Of a stretch of 64,000 bases of DNA, positions 51,616 to 59,835 are shown piece after piece (positions within the stretch are counted from its first letter, which is position 1; each line of letters opens with the position of its first letter). Position numbers and translations under genes: made by a program. Below the pieces are notes generated by a model. It searched no databases. It was not told the origin of the DNA and saw only the letters and a program-made list of their open reading frames with translations. Origin of the DNA: Streptomyces sp. V4I2 (GTDB lineage Bacteria > Actinomycetota > Actinomycetes > Streptomycetales > Streptomycetaceae); assembly GCF_030817655.1 (NCBI RefSeq), contig NZ_JAUSZM010000003.1:930001-994000 (forward strand). Reading direction: 5' to 3'.

Positions 51616-52041
51616 GTGAACTCCTTCGTGCACAAGACCCTCGTCGTGCAGCTCCAGGCCGGCGCCTCGGACCGCTTTCCGGTGCTCGCCCACCTGAGCT
51701 ATGACGCGGCGGACCCGTTCGCCGTCACCGTGGTGTTCAGCCATGACGGCCGTGTGCTGGCGCGGTGGCGGCTGGACCGCGAGATGCTCACGGACGGTCT
51801 GGGCCGCCCGGTCGGCGTGGGCGACGTGCGCATGCGGCCGGTCTCGACCGGGGTCTGGGAGGAACTGCGCCTGGAGTTCCTCGGCGATGCCCGTCCCGAC
51901 GGAGGCCGCCAGTGCGCCGTGGTCTACGCGTGGGCTCCGGCGCTCGCGACCTTTCTGCGGGAGACCCGCGAGGTCGTGGCGCCGGGGCGGGAGGAAGTGC
52001 GGATCGACGACTTCCTGCAGGAGGTCATCGCCGGGAGCTGA
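51616..52041 (+). CDS. SsgA-like sporulation/cell division protein (SALP)
   Basis: The 141-residue protein matches SsgA-like proteins, with LVVQLQAGASDRFPVLAHLSYDAADPFAVT and WRLDREMLTDGL in the first half and FLRETREVVAPGREE near the end. SALPs are unique to sporulating actinomycetes and control septum placement, wall synthesis or autolysis. This one lacks neighbouring ftsZ or division genes. GTG 51616 has GGAGG seven bases upstream. Length and sequence fit the family well. Confidence 0.9.
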   Translation: MNSFVHKTLVVQLQAGASDRFPVLAHLSYDAADPFAVTVVFSHDGRVLARWRLDREMLTDGLGRPVGVGDVRMRPVSTGVWEELRLEFLGDARPDGGRQCAVVYAWAPALATFLRETREVVAPGREEVRIDDFLQEVIAGS

Positions 52042-52065
52042 CCGGGGCACCCGCACCGGGCGCCG

Positions 52066-52566
52066 TCACTTCGTCGTATGACGGAACCGCACCAGCAGCG
52101 GTACCAGGAACCAGCACAGCACGTACCAGACGACCACGCCCGCGACCAGCCAGGGCACGTACCCGTCGTGGGTCGCGACGCGCAGGATCAGCAGCAGGGC
52201 CGCGGTCAGGGTGGCGAGCAGCAGGATCAGGCCGACGAAGGTCAGCCGGGCGGCCCATTCGACGGTCTGCGGTTTGACCCTGCGCCCGACCACCAGACGG
52301 TGCAGGGACACCGGTCCGATCAGCGCACCGGTGGCGGCGGCGCCCAGGACGACCGTGACGATGTAGATGGTCTTGTCCGTGTCCGACAGGTCCACGTACC
52401 TGGGGGTGAACACGACGGTGAGCAGGAATCCGAACAGGATCTGCACGCCCGTCTGGGCGACCCTGACCTCCTGGATGAGTTCCGCCCACTTCCGGTCGGC
52501 TCTCTCCAGTTCGGTCTCGTGGCGCCCGGTGTTGGTCGTGTCCGCTGTGCTTCCGGTGGCCGACAA
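52066..52566 (-). CDS. DUF6328 family membrane protein
   Basis: The 166-residue protein has four hydrophobic segments after a soluble N-terminus with ELERADRKWAELIQEVRVAQ and GVQILFGFLLTVVFTPRY, the DUF6328 signature. The role is unknown. The start is uncertain: TTG 52566 is placed because GGAGG lies four bases upstream. The frame is open further up, where it reads through direct repeats at 52591-52642 that encode a repeated VHRNEAG-like stretch. Confidence 0.75.
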   Translation of the reverse strand: MSATGSTADTTNTGRHETELERADRKWAELIQEVRVAQTGVQILFGFLLTVVFTPRYVDLSDTDKTIYIVTVVLGAAATGALIGPVSLHRLVVGRRVKPQTVEWAARLTFVGLILLLATLTAALLLILRVATHDGYVPWLVAGVVVWYVLCWFLVPLLVRFRHTTK

Positions 52567-52590
52567 GCTTCCTCCCTGGCCGATCGAACC

Positions 52591-52642
52591 GCTTCGTTCC
52601 TGCCCCGCTTCGTTCCTGTGCACCGGCCCCGCTTCGTTCCTG
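52591..52642. repeat. Direct repeats of GCTTCGTTCCTG
   Basis: GCTTCGTTCCTG occurs at 52591-52602, 52607-52618 and 52631-52642. The last two copies form a 24-bp tandem unit that continues with TGCACCGG. The array lies upstream of the DUF6328 start and downstream of the divergent Ala-rich gene. It may be a repeated binding site or a slippage array. Confidence 0.7.
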
Positions 52643-52747
52643 TGCACCGGGTTCCCTGTTTCGCGCGTTTCTGACCGGTCGTGGCAGCGGAGGAAACGGC
52701 CGTGACGGAACGTGTTTGCGGACCCGTCGAACGGCAATCCGGATCCC

Positions 52748-53176
52748 ATGACGGAATCGGACAAGGACACGAGCAAGAACTCAGCAGCCGCCAGGACCGC
52801 CGCCTCCAAGGCGCGGCAGAGCGCGGACAAGGCGACGGCCCCGGCCTCACAGACGGCGCGGGCGGCAGCCACGAAGACCGACGAGGCGGCGTCGACCGCC
52901 AAGGCAGGTGCGCAGCGGGCGGCCGACGCCACGAGCGCGGCCGCGCACACGGCGGCCAAGAGCGTCGAGGCGGGCCGGCAGGCGGTCGTCTCGGCCTCGG
53001 GCCAGGTCGCGGCCGGCGCGAAGACGGCGTGGACGGTGCTCAGCCACCGCAAGCTCGTCGCCGCGGGCGTCGGGGCGGGCCTGACCGCGCTGGGCGCCGC
53101 GTCCTTCGCGGCGGGCCGCCGGGCCGAGCGCCACACATACGGGCCGGTCACCCGGCTGACCGGCGGGCGCATCTGA
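52748..53176 (+). CDS. Ala-rich protein with one C-terminal membrane helix
   Basis: The 142-residue product is dominated by Ala, Lys, Thr and Ser in the first 90 residues (AAKSVEAGRQAV-type helices, apolipophorin-like). A short hydrophobic helix follows (LVAAGVGAGLTALGAASFAAG, about residues 102-122) and a positive tail. It has no catalytic motif and is unknown. ATG 52748 is chosen; GTG 52712 is an alternative in frame. No good ribosome binding site is seen for either. Confidence 0.6.
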   Translation: MTESDKDTSKNSAAARTAASKARQSADKATAPASQTARAAATKTDEAASTAKAGAQRAADATSAAAHTAAKSVEAGRQAVVSASGQVAAGAKTAWTVLSHRKLVAAGVGAGLTALGAASFAAGRRAERHTYGPVTRLTGGRI

Positions 53177-53185
53177 GGGGCGGCT

Positions 53186-53210
53186 GTTTCGACGATCACC
53201 GGGCGGTTAC
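53186..53210 (+). promoter_or_regulatory. Possible SigB-type promoter
   Basis: GTTT (53186-53189) and GGTTAC (53205-53210) are separated by 15 bases, close to the SigB-family consensus GTTT-N15-GGGTAC with one mismatch in the -10. It lies upstream of the palindrome and TTG-started gene at 53289. Confidence 0.4.
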
Positions 53211-53228
53211 ACGGAGCCCGAGGCGAAC

Positions 53229-53254
53229 GGCGTGACGGCCACGGCCGTCACGCC
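53229..53254. promoter_or_regulatory. 26-bp near-perfect palindrome in the leader of the 53289 gene
   Basis: GGCGTGACGGCC (53229-53240) and GGCCGTCACGCC (53243-53254) are exact reverse complements separated by AC. This length and symmetry strongly suggest a protein-binding site, since a two-base loop is unfavourable for RNA. It lies between the possible SigB-type promoter and the gene start. Confidence 0.55.
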
Positions 53255-53288
53255 CCGCCCGATGACATCCAGCACCCGAGGAGTCCCG

Positions 53289-53630
53289 TTGACCACGCCC
53301 CGCACCGAACTCACCGTCACACTGTCCGGCGGCAGCGCCACCGACGCGCAGCAGGTCGTACGGGCCCTGGAGCCCGCCTTCGGCTCCCCCGACCGGCTGC
53401 CGACCGACGAGAACGCCACCGTTCACACGGCCACGTTCGCCGTCGGTGGGGCCGGGCATCCTCAGGGGAGCGTCGGCCGGCTGTCCACGCCGGTCACGGT
53501 CACCGTGCAGGGCACGCCGGAGGCCGTCGACAAGGCGAGCGAAACCCTGGCCCACGCCTTTTCCGCGCACGACCAGGGAACCGCGTCCGGCGACCAGGAG
53601 CAGGAACGCCAGCTGCTGCTCACGCCCTGA
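53289..53630 (+). CDS. Small unknown protein with TTG start
   Basis: The 113-residue protein (TTPRTELTVTLSGGSATDAQ start) is a predicted mixed alpha/beta fold, in which VTVTVQGTPEAVDKASETLA resembles a ferredoxin-like strand-helix unit. I recognise no family. TTG 53289 has GAGGAG five bases upstream; upstream starts lack one. Its SigB-type promoter and palindrome suggest a stress-inducible gene. It converges on the aldo/keto reductase gene one base away. Confidence 0.6.
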   Translation: MTTPRTELTVTLSGGSATDAQQVVRALEPAFGSPDRLPTDENATVHTATFAVGGAGHPQGSVGRLSTPVTVTVQGTPEAVDKASETLAHAFSAHDQGTASGDQEQERQLLLTP

Positions 53631-53631
53631 G

Positions 53632-54615
53632 CTACCAGCGGGTCTCCACCTGGTCCTTGATCCGCCGGTCGTACAGCTCGCGGATCGCGGCGAGCGTGGC
53701 CTCGGACAGTTCCGGCAGCTTGGCGGCGGCCGCGTTGGCGCGGGCCTGCTCGGGCGAGCGGGCGCCGGGGATCACGGTGGTCACCCCCGGCTGCTGGACG
53801 ATCCAGCGCAGCGCCAGCTGGGCCGGGGTGCAGCCCTCGGGCGCGAGCGCGGCGAACTCGGCGGCGGCCTCGACGCCGGTCGTGTAGTCCACGCCGGAGA
53901 AGGTCTCGCCCTGGTCGAAGGACTCGCCGTGCCGGTTGTAGGTGCGGTGGTCGTTCTCAGGGAAGACGGTGTCCTTGGTGTACTTGCCGGACAGCAGGCC
54001 CGAGGCGAGCGGGACGCGGGCGATGATGCCGACGCCGGCCTCCCGGGCCGCCGGCAGGACCTCGTTCAGGGGCTTCATGCGGAACGGGTTCAGGATGATC
54101 TGGACGCTCGCCACGCCCGGCCGGGCGATCGCGGTCAGCGCCTCCTGGCAGGTCTCCACGCTGACGCCGTAGGCGGCGACGCGCTCCTCCTCGACGAGGG
54201 TGTCGAGGGCGTCGAAGACCTCGTCCGTGGAGTACACGGGCGTGGGCGGGCAGTGCAGCTGGACCAGGTCGAGGCGGTCGACGCCGAGGTTGCGTCGGGA
54301 ACGGTCGTTCCATGCCCGGAAGTTGTCCAGGACGTAGTTCTCCGGGATCTGGTCGACGCGGCGGCCCATCTTCGTCGCGACCAGCACGTGCAGGTCGGGC
54401 CGGCTGCCGAGGAAGGTGGCGATGGTCTGCTCGCTGCGCCCGTCGCCGTACACGTCGGCCGTGTCGAAGAAGGTGACCCCCGACTCGGCCGCCGCCTCCA
54501 GCACCGTCAGGGCTTCCTTGTCGTCGACGTCTCCCCAGTCGGCACCCAGCTGCCAGGTGCCGAGACCGACGACGGATGCGTGCTGCTGCGACCTATCGAA
54601 TGTGCGCTCGTCCAT
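53632..54615 (-). CDS. Aldo/keto reductase
   Basis: The 327-residue protein is an NADPH-dependent (beta/alpha)8 reductase with GLGTWQLGADWG, then FFDTADVYGDGRSE (catalytic Asp and Tyr), VLVATKMGRR (Lys) and the C-terminal cofactor motif VIPGARSPEQARANAAAA. The substrate is unknown. It is divergent from the cholesterol-oxidase-like gene, and its stop lies one base from the convergent small gene. Confidence 0.9.
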   Translation of the reverse strand: MDERTFDRSQQHASVVGLGTWQLGADWGDVDDKEALTVLEAAAESGVTFFDTADVYGDGRSEQTIATFLGSRPDLHVLVATKMGRRVDQIPENYVLDNFRAWNDRSRRNLGVDRLDLVQLHCPPTPVYSTDEVFDALDTLVEEERVAAYGVSVETCQEALTAIARPGVASVQIILNPFRMKPLNEVLPAAREAGVGIIARVPLASGLLSGKYTKDTVFPENDHRTYNRHGESFDQGETFSGVDYTTGVEAAAEFAALAPEGCTPAQLALRWIVQQPGVTTVIPGARSPEQARANAAAAKLPELSEATLAAIRELYDRRIKDQVETRW

Positions 54616-54751
54616 GGCGTCAGTCTGTCACCCGCCGTCACCCCGCGCGGAACCGGCTGCTCCGGCCGGTGACCTGGACGTCGTTCACCCACACGAGTGA
54701 TTGGACGACCGGGAAGGCATGCACGTGTCAACGGGCCCCTAGCGTGAGCCC

Positions 54752-56476
54752 GTGACTGATCGTTCAGTAAGCAACCGCCCGTCGGAAGACTCGTCCTGGA
54801 GCCGCCGGGGCTTCCTCAGCTCCGCCGCCGCCCTGGCCGCCGTACCCGTCCTGGTGGCCGCCGATCCGGCGGCCGCCGCCGAGGAAGTGCCGGACTTCCC
54901 GGCGGGCGTCGCCCTGTACCGCTCGGCGTACCGGAACTGGGTCGGCGAGATCACCGCCGACGGGCTCTGGGCCTGTGCCCCTCAGGACGGCGAGCAGGCG
55001 GTCGCCGTCGTCAACTGGGCCTGGCGGCACGGCTGGACGGTGCGGGCCCGGGGTTCCTCGCACGGCTGGTCGCCGCTGACCGTCACGGAGGGAACGGCGT
55101 CGGATGCGCCGGTCCTCCTCGTCGACACCGCCTCCCACTTCACCGGTCTGGCCCTGGAGTCCGACTCCTCCGTCCGCTCCGGCACGGGCGTCACGCTGGA
55201 GTCGCTGCTCACCTACCTCGAGGACCACGGCCTCGGCGTCACGGCCGCGCCCGCGCCCGGCGACCTCACCCTGGGCGGCGCCCTGGCCGTCGACGCGCAC
55301 GGCACCGCCGTACCGGCAAAGGGCGAGCGGCGGCTGCCCGGGCACACGTACGGCTCGCTGAGCAATCTGGTGCTGGCGCTGACGGCGGTGGTGTGGGACG
55401 AGGACGGCGGCGCCTACGTGCTGCGGACGTTCCGCCGGGACGAGGCGGACTGTGCCACGCTCCTCACTCATCTCGGGCGGGCCCTGGTCGTCGAGGTGGT
55501 GCTGCGGGTGGGCGCGAACACCAACCTGCGGTGTGTGAGCCGGGTGGACATCCCGGCGGGCGAGCTGTTCGCGGCGCCCGGCGAGGACGGTCGGACCTTC
55601 GCGAGCTTCCTGGAGGAGGCCGGGCGGGTCGAGGCGATCTGGTTCGCCTTCACCGAGTTCCCCTGGCTGAAGGTGTGGAGCGTCTCCCCCACCCGGCCGC
55701 TCACCTCGCGCCGCGTGACGTCGCCGTACAACTACCCGTTCTCCGACAACGTCCCGACCCTGGTGGCGGACCTGGCCGGGCGGATGGTGTCGGACGCGGC
55801 CTGGTATCTGGCCCCGGTGCTCGGCAACGCCCAGTACGACGCGGCGGCGCTCGGACTCGTGACCACGCTGTCCGCCGACATCTGGGGACCCTCCAAGAAC
55901 ACGCTGCTGTACCTCAAGCCCACCACCCTCCGGGTGACCGCGAACGGGTACGCGGTGCTCACGACACGGGACCACGTGCAGCGAGTCGTCGCCGAGTTCA
56001 CGTCCTACTACCGGGAGCGGCTCACGGCGTACGCGGCCCGGGGCCGGTTCCCGGTCAACGGCACCGTCGAGATCCGGGTGACCGGCCTCGACGAGCCGGG
56101 CGACGTCGCAGTGGACCAGGCCCGCACCCCGCTGCTGTCGGCGCTGCGGCCGAGCGAGGAGCACCCCGAGTGGGACACGGCCGTGTGGCTGGATGTGCTG
56201 ACACTGCCCGGGACGCCGTACGCGGAGATGTTCCTGCGCGAGATCGAGCGGTTCCTGCTGGACACCTACGACGGCGGGCATGCCCTCACCCGGGTCGAGT
56301 GGTCCAAGGGGTGGGCGTACACGGACGAGGCCGTGTGGAGCGACGAGGAGGTGCTGGGGACGGTGGTGCCCGCCTCCTTCGGCGAGAGCGTGTGGGGGCA
56401 GGCGGCCGGCACACTCGACCGGCTCGACCCGCACCGCGTCTTCGGGAACGGCTTCCTCGACCGGTTGTTCCGATGA
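54752..56476 (+). CDS. Secreted cholesterol oxidase-type flavoprotein (VAO family)
   Basis: The 574-residue protein has a Tat signal (SRRGFLSSAAALAAVPVLVAA, residues 17-37). A PCMH-type FAD-binding domain (VRARGSSHGWSP, whose His is the likely covalent FAD site) and a C-terminal substrate domain follow, as in the covalent-FAD (type II) cholesterol oxidases of Brevibacterium. It likely oxidises a sterol or other alcohol outside the cell. TAGCGT lies six bases before the GTG and no ribosome binding site is present, suggesting a leaderless mRNA. Confidence 0.8.
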   Translation: MTDRSVSNRPSEDSSWSRRGFLSSAAALAAVPVLVAADPAAAAEEVPDFPAGVALYRSAYRNWVGEITADGLWACAPQDGEQAVAVVNWAWRHGWTVRARGSSHGWSPLTVTEGTASDAPVLLVDTASHFTGLALESDSSVRSGTGVTLESLLTYLEDHGLGVTAAPAPGDLTLGGALAVDAHGTAVPAKGERRLPGHTYGSLSNLVLALTAVVWDEDGGAYVLRTFRRDEADCATLLTHLGRALVVEVVLRVGANTNLRCVSRVDIPAGELFAAPGEDGRTFASFLEEAGRVEAIWFAFTEFPWLKVWSVSPTRPLTSRRVTSPYNYPFSDNVPTLVADLAGRMVSDAAWYLAPVLGNAQYDAAALGLVTTLSADIWGPSKNTLLYLKPTTLRVTANGYAVLTTRDHVQRVVAEFTSYYRERLTAYAARGRFPVNGTVEIRVTGLDEPGDVAVDQARTPLLSALRPSEEHPEWDTAVWLDVLTLPGTPYAEMFLREIERFLLDTYDGGHALTRVEWSKGWAYTDEAVWSDEEVLGTVVPASFGESVWGQAAGTLDRLDPHRVFGNGFLDRLFR

Positions 56477-56491
56477 GGCTCGCCGGCGGAG

Positions 56492-57703
56492 CTACTCGCG
56501 GGACGCCAGGGTCCGCGCCTGCACGGTCCGCGCCACCTTCGGTCCGAGCCAGCGCTTGAACCTGCGCAACGCCTCCAGCCGCCCGGCAGCGCGGTCGATC
56601 CGGTAGTACAGCTGGGGCGGGACGTGGGGCAGCAGGGGCGAGTGGCGCTGGCCGAGCAGGGCGAACATCCGGTCCGGGGGGAGGTGGATGTAGCGCGGCA
56701 GGTTCTCGTACCACTGGGCGCTGTAGCGGGCCGCGCTCTGCAGGGACAGGAGCTGCGCCTTGCGTTCCCGCTCGAAGCGGGCGAGGGCCTGCGAGAGGGT
56801 GGAGTGCGCGCCGAGGGCGTCGGCCAGGGCGGCGGCGTCCTCCAGGGCGAGGGTGGTGCCGGCGCCGATGGAGTAGTGCGTGGTGTGGGCCGCGTCGCCG
56901 AGCAGGACGAGGTTGTCGCGGTGCCAGGTGCGGTTGGTGAGGGTACGGAAGTTCAGCCACTGGGCGCCCGCCCGGGCCGAGGTGCGCCCGATCAGGGGGT
57001 GGCCGTCCAGCACGTCGGCGAAGAGCTTCTCCAGGAGGGCCAGGCCGTCGGGCTCGTTCGCCTCGTCCAGACCGAGGCCGGTCCAGGTCTCCGGTGCGCA
57101 CTCGACGACACACGTGCTGCGCTCGGGGCCGAAGGCGTAGCCGTAGCACCAGATCCAGCCGTGGTCGGTCTCGACGAACGCGAAGGTGAAGGCGTCGAAG
57201 ACCTTGGTGGTGCCGAGCCAGATGTAGCGGTTGCGGCCGGTCCTGATCTCCGTGCCGAAGTGGTCCGCGTGGCGGGTACGGAGGGTGCTGTGCACGCCGT
57301 CGGCGGCCACGACCAGGTCGGCTGCGGGAACGTTCGCGTCCGTGATCCCGTGCTCGAACTCCAGCCGTACGCCGAGTGAGCGGGCCCGTGCGGCGAGGAT
57401 CTCCAGCAGGCGGTGACGGCCGATGCCGAAGGCCTCGTCGCCTTGCTGCCGGGTCGCCGCCTCCCCCACGTGGGCGACGCCCTCGGCCCAGCGGACCGAG
57501 TGTTTCTCCAGGGCGCGGGCCGACTCGGGGTCGTACTCGTGGAGTCTGTCCAGCAGTCCGCGCCAGTACGTCACGCCCCAGCCGTAGGTCGAGCCCTCCG
57601 GGTCGCGTTCATGGACGGTGATGTCGTGGGACGGGTCCCGTCGTTTCAGCAGGATCGAGAGATACAGGCCGGCGGGCCCGCCGCCGACGCAGGCGACCTT
57701 CAC
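56492..57703 (-). CDS. FAD-dependent monooxygenase (UbiH/PHBH-like)
   Basis: The 403-residue protein has GXGXXG-type FAD binding (ACVGGGPAGLYLSILL), DG (VVAADGVHSTLR) and GD (LLGDAAHTTHYSIGAG) motifs of class A flavin hydroxylases. The closest kin are aromatic hydroxylases such as salicylyl-CoA 5-hydroxylase. GTG 57703 is chosen because AGGGG lies five bases upstream and relatives begin MKVAC. GTG 57709 is an alternative. A catabolic gene set is not adjacent, so the substrate is unknown. Confidence 0.85.
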   Translation of the reverse strand: MKVACVGGGPAGLYLSILLKRRDPSHDITVHERDPEGSTYGWGVTYWRGLLDRLHEYDPESARALEKHSVRWAEGVAHVGEAATRQQGDEAFGIGRHRLLEILAARARSLGVRLEFEHGITDANVPAADLVVAADGVHSTLRTRHADHFGTEIRTGRNRYIWLGTTKVFDAFTFAFVETDHGWIWCYGYAFGPERSTCVVECAPETWTGLGLDEANEPDGLALLEKLFADVLDGHPLIGRTSARAGAQWLNFRTLTNRTWHRDNLVLLGDAAHTTHYSIGAGTTLALEDAAALADALGAHSTLSQALARFERERKAQLLSLQSAARYSAQWYENLPRYIHLPPDRMFALLGQRHSPLLPHVPPQLYYRIDRAAGRLEALRRFKRWLGPKVARTVQARTLASRE

Positions 57704-58053
57704 GCACACCCCTAGTGGTTACCCATGGCGGTCGATTGGCAACGCAGGGTAGCAGCCTCGAGGGTCTACTCCTGAGGCCTTCCTGATCGCGTCACCTTCC
57801 GCAGGTGAGACAGCCCACAGGGGGCACACCGGTCCGCGAAGGACCACCGGAAACACCGCATCCACGAGAAGGAATTGCCCCTTCCGGGGCGCCGCGAGCC
57901 CTCTCCACGGCAAAATCAACTTCATTCAACTTTGTACGACATTTTGGTAATTGTCCGGACCGGAGCCAACCGGCCGCCGGGGATTTCTCCCCCTCTCGCC
58001 CGGGCCGATAGGCATGCCGGGTCACCGACCGAACACACCCCAGGAGGTCCCGC
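57704..58053. other. Intergenic region upstream of the mel relic, 350 bases
   Basis: No gene is supported. An unusually AT-rich stretch (57911-57952) contains a 10-base-spaced direct repeat TCAACTT (57916-57922 and 57926-57932), plausibly the old promoter of the tyrosinase operon. The rest shows no coding bias or strong structure. The first 15 bases belong to the leader of the monooxygenase gene. Confidence 0.6.
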
Positions 58054-58343
58054 ATGCCCGAACTCAGCCGTCGCGACTCCCCGCACCCTTCTTCGAGGTC
58101 TACAAGGGCCGCCGGATACAGGGCCGGCCGGCCGCCGGGGGCGGTCACCACCACGGCACCGGACACGGCACCGGACACGCCGTTTTCGTCGACGGCGTGG
58201 AGCTGCACGTGATGCGCAACGCCGACGGCAGCTGGATCAGCGTCGTCAGCCATTACGACCCGGTGACCATCCCGCGTGCCGGCGCCCATGCCGCGGTGGA
58301 CGAACTGCAGGGCGCCGCGCTGCTCCCCTTCCCCGCCAACTGA
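58054..58343 (+). pseudogene. melC1: Tyrosinase chaperone gene melC1, internally deleted and frameshifted
   Basis: The gene starts with ATG 58054 reading MPELSRR, as in MelC1 proteins, but the next codons are in the wrong frame. In another frame the C-terminal body is intact: [13 protein letters not shown], a His-rich [11 protein letters not shown] and [20 protein letters not shown], ending [12 protein letters not shown]. The signal peptide region (about 40 codons) is missing. MelC1 normally carries copper to tyrosinase and helps its export; without a signal peptide and in a broken frame this copy is non-functional. Confidence 0.85.
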
Positions 58344-58375
58344 CCTGATCCGCCCGTTCGTTGGGAGACCCGCAC

Positions 58376-58535
58376 ATGACCGTCCGCACAGCGCCGGCAT
58401 CCCGGCTCCGGATACGCCCCGGCCGCCGGGACGCCGGAGGTGGTCGACCTCGACGAGACCATGAAGCCCTGGCACGACACGCGTCCCGCCGACCTGCTGG
58501 ACCACACCGCCCACTACACCTTCGACACCGACTGA
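58376..58535 (+). pseudogene. melC2: Tyrosinase gene melC2, massive internal deletion
   Basis: The first four codons (MTVR, after GGGAG) match MelC2, and the last ~34 codons (PEVVDLDETMKPW then TRPADLLDHTAHYTFDTD) match its C-terminus, in a different frame. Everything between, including both copper sites, about 230 codons, is gone. Only 160 of the usual ~820 bases remain. The strain would need another tyrosinase to make melanin. Confidence 0.85.
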
Positions 58536-58616
58536 CGGCCGCCGGTCCGGGGTTGGCTCCGCAGGTCACGGGTACTCGCGCCGGACAACCCGACGAGACG
58601 AAGGAGGCGATGACCT

Positions 58617-59069
58617 GTGTCGCAGGTCGAAGAATCCATCGAGGTCGGCGTCCCCGTGCACACGGCCTACAACCAGTGGACGCAGTTCGAGACCTTCCCC
58701 GAGTTCATGAGCGGGGTGGAGCGCATCGAGCAGCGCACGGACACGCTCACCCACTGGGTGACCAATGTGAACGGCGTCCACCGGGAGTTCGACGCGGAGA
58801 TCACGGAACAGATCCCGGACGAGCGGGTCGCCTGGACCACGGTCGCCGGCGAGGCCGAGCAGGCCGGCGTGGTCACCTTCCACCGGCTCGACGACCAGCA
58901 CACCAAGGTGATGCTGCAGATGGACTTCCATCCGGACAAGGTCACCGAGAAGGTCGGTGACAAGCTCGGGTTCGTGAAGCGGCAGACCAAGGGTGACCTC
59001 GAGCGCTTCAAGAAGTTCATCGAGGAGCGCGGCCAGGAGACCGGGGAATGGCGCGGTGTCGTCGTGTGA
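58617..59069 (+). CDS. SRPBCC-family protein
   Basis: The 150-residue protein is a START/polyketide-cyclase-like fold, with VEESIEVGVPVHTAYNQWT at the start, a mid domain FMSGVERIEQRTDTLTHWVT and a C-terminal helix (GDLERFKKFIEERGQETG). These are common in Streptomyces and have no known ligand. GTG 58617 has AAGGAGG nine bases upstream. It follows the broken melC operon on the same strand. Confidence 0.85.
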   Translation: MSQVEESIEVGVPVHTAYNQWTQFETFPEFMSGVERIEQRTDTLTHWVTNVNGVHREFDAEITEQIPDERVAWTTVAGEAEQAGVVTFHRLDDQHTKVMLQMDFHPDKVTEKVGDKLGFVKRQTKGDLERFKKFIEERGQETGEWRGVVV

Positions 59070-59099
59070 CAGCCGTCGTCGTGTGACAGCCGCCCCGCG

Positions 59100-59804
59100 C
59101 TATCCGGCGGCAGCCGTACGGCACTCCGGATGGCCCCAGCCCTGATCGTTCTTGGCGATGGGTTCCCCGGCCGCGTACGGGCGTCCGCAGACGCAGCGGC
59201 CGGGGAACTTCGCCTTGATGGTCCGTGCGGAGCCGCCGCTCTTGCCGGACGCCTTGGGCCCGCCGGGCCGCTTGCGCGGGCCGCGGGCCACCGGTGCGTC
59301 CGGTGCGGGCGGCGGCTCCGGCGAACCGAGACCGCTGCCCGCGGGCTCCTGCACGATGGCCGCCTGGCTGGCGGCGCGGTCGGCGAAGTCGTTGAGCCGG
59401 TCGCCGTCGACCTGGTGGGCGGGCACGTAGCGGAACTCGACCGAGCGGCCGTCGAGCAGTTCGTCGATGCGTACGACCAGGTCCTGGTTGGCGACCGGCT
59501 TGCCGCCGGAGGTCTTCCAGCCGTTGCGCTTCCAGCCGGGCAGCCAGGTGGTGACCGCCTTCATGGCGTACTGCGAGTCCATCCGGATCTCGAGCGGTAC
59601 GTCCGGGTCGGTCGACGCCAGCAGGCGTTCCAGCGCGGTCAGTTCGGCGACGTTGTTGGTGGCCTTGCCGAGCGGCCCCGCCTCCCAGCGGGAGGGAGTC
59701 TCCGACTCGTCCGCGACCACCCAGGCCCAGCCCGCCGGTCCCGGGTTTCCCTTCGAAGCCCCGTCGCACGCGGCCACCACACGTTCACCCATGCGCCCGA
59801 TCAT
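59100..59804 (-). CDS. rnhA: Ribonuclease HI with C-terminal zinc-ribbon-like extension
   Basis: The 234-residue protein has an RNase H1 domain (about 1-155) with the catalytic D-E-D-D set: ACDGASKGNPGP, NVAELTALERLL, RMDSQYAM and LNDFADRAA. It removes RNA from RNA:DNA hybrids. A Pro-rich linker and an extra C-terminal module with CVCG and HPEC (CxC..HxxC) follow, suggesting a zinc site. ATG 59804 is shown; ATG 59792 is also possible and lacks a better ribosome binding site. Confidence 0.85.
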   Translation of the reverse strand: MIGRMGERVVAACDGASKGNPGPAGWAWVVADESETPSRWEAGPLGKATNNVAELTALERLLASTDPDVPLEIRMDSQYAMKAVTTWLPGWKRNGWKTSGGKPVANQDLVVRIDELLDGRSVEFRYVPAHQVDGDRLNDFADRAASQAAIVQEPAGSGLGSPEPPPAPDAPVARGPRKRPGGPKASGKSGGSARTIKAKFPGRCVCGRPYAAGEPIAKNDQGWGHPECRTAAAG

Positions 59805-59835
59805 GCCATGGCCGCGCGGGGCGTTCGGACGGTGC

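Noticed and set aside
57951..58343. An apparently intact tyrosinase cofactor gene
   Set aside because: The frame is open by chance upstream; the authentic MPELSRR start is in another frame and the signal peptide is missing, so it is a pseudogene.
57792..58514. A minus-strand gene across the mel region
   Set aside because: No ribosome binding site or motif; the plus-strand melC sequence accounts for the coding bias.
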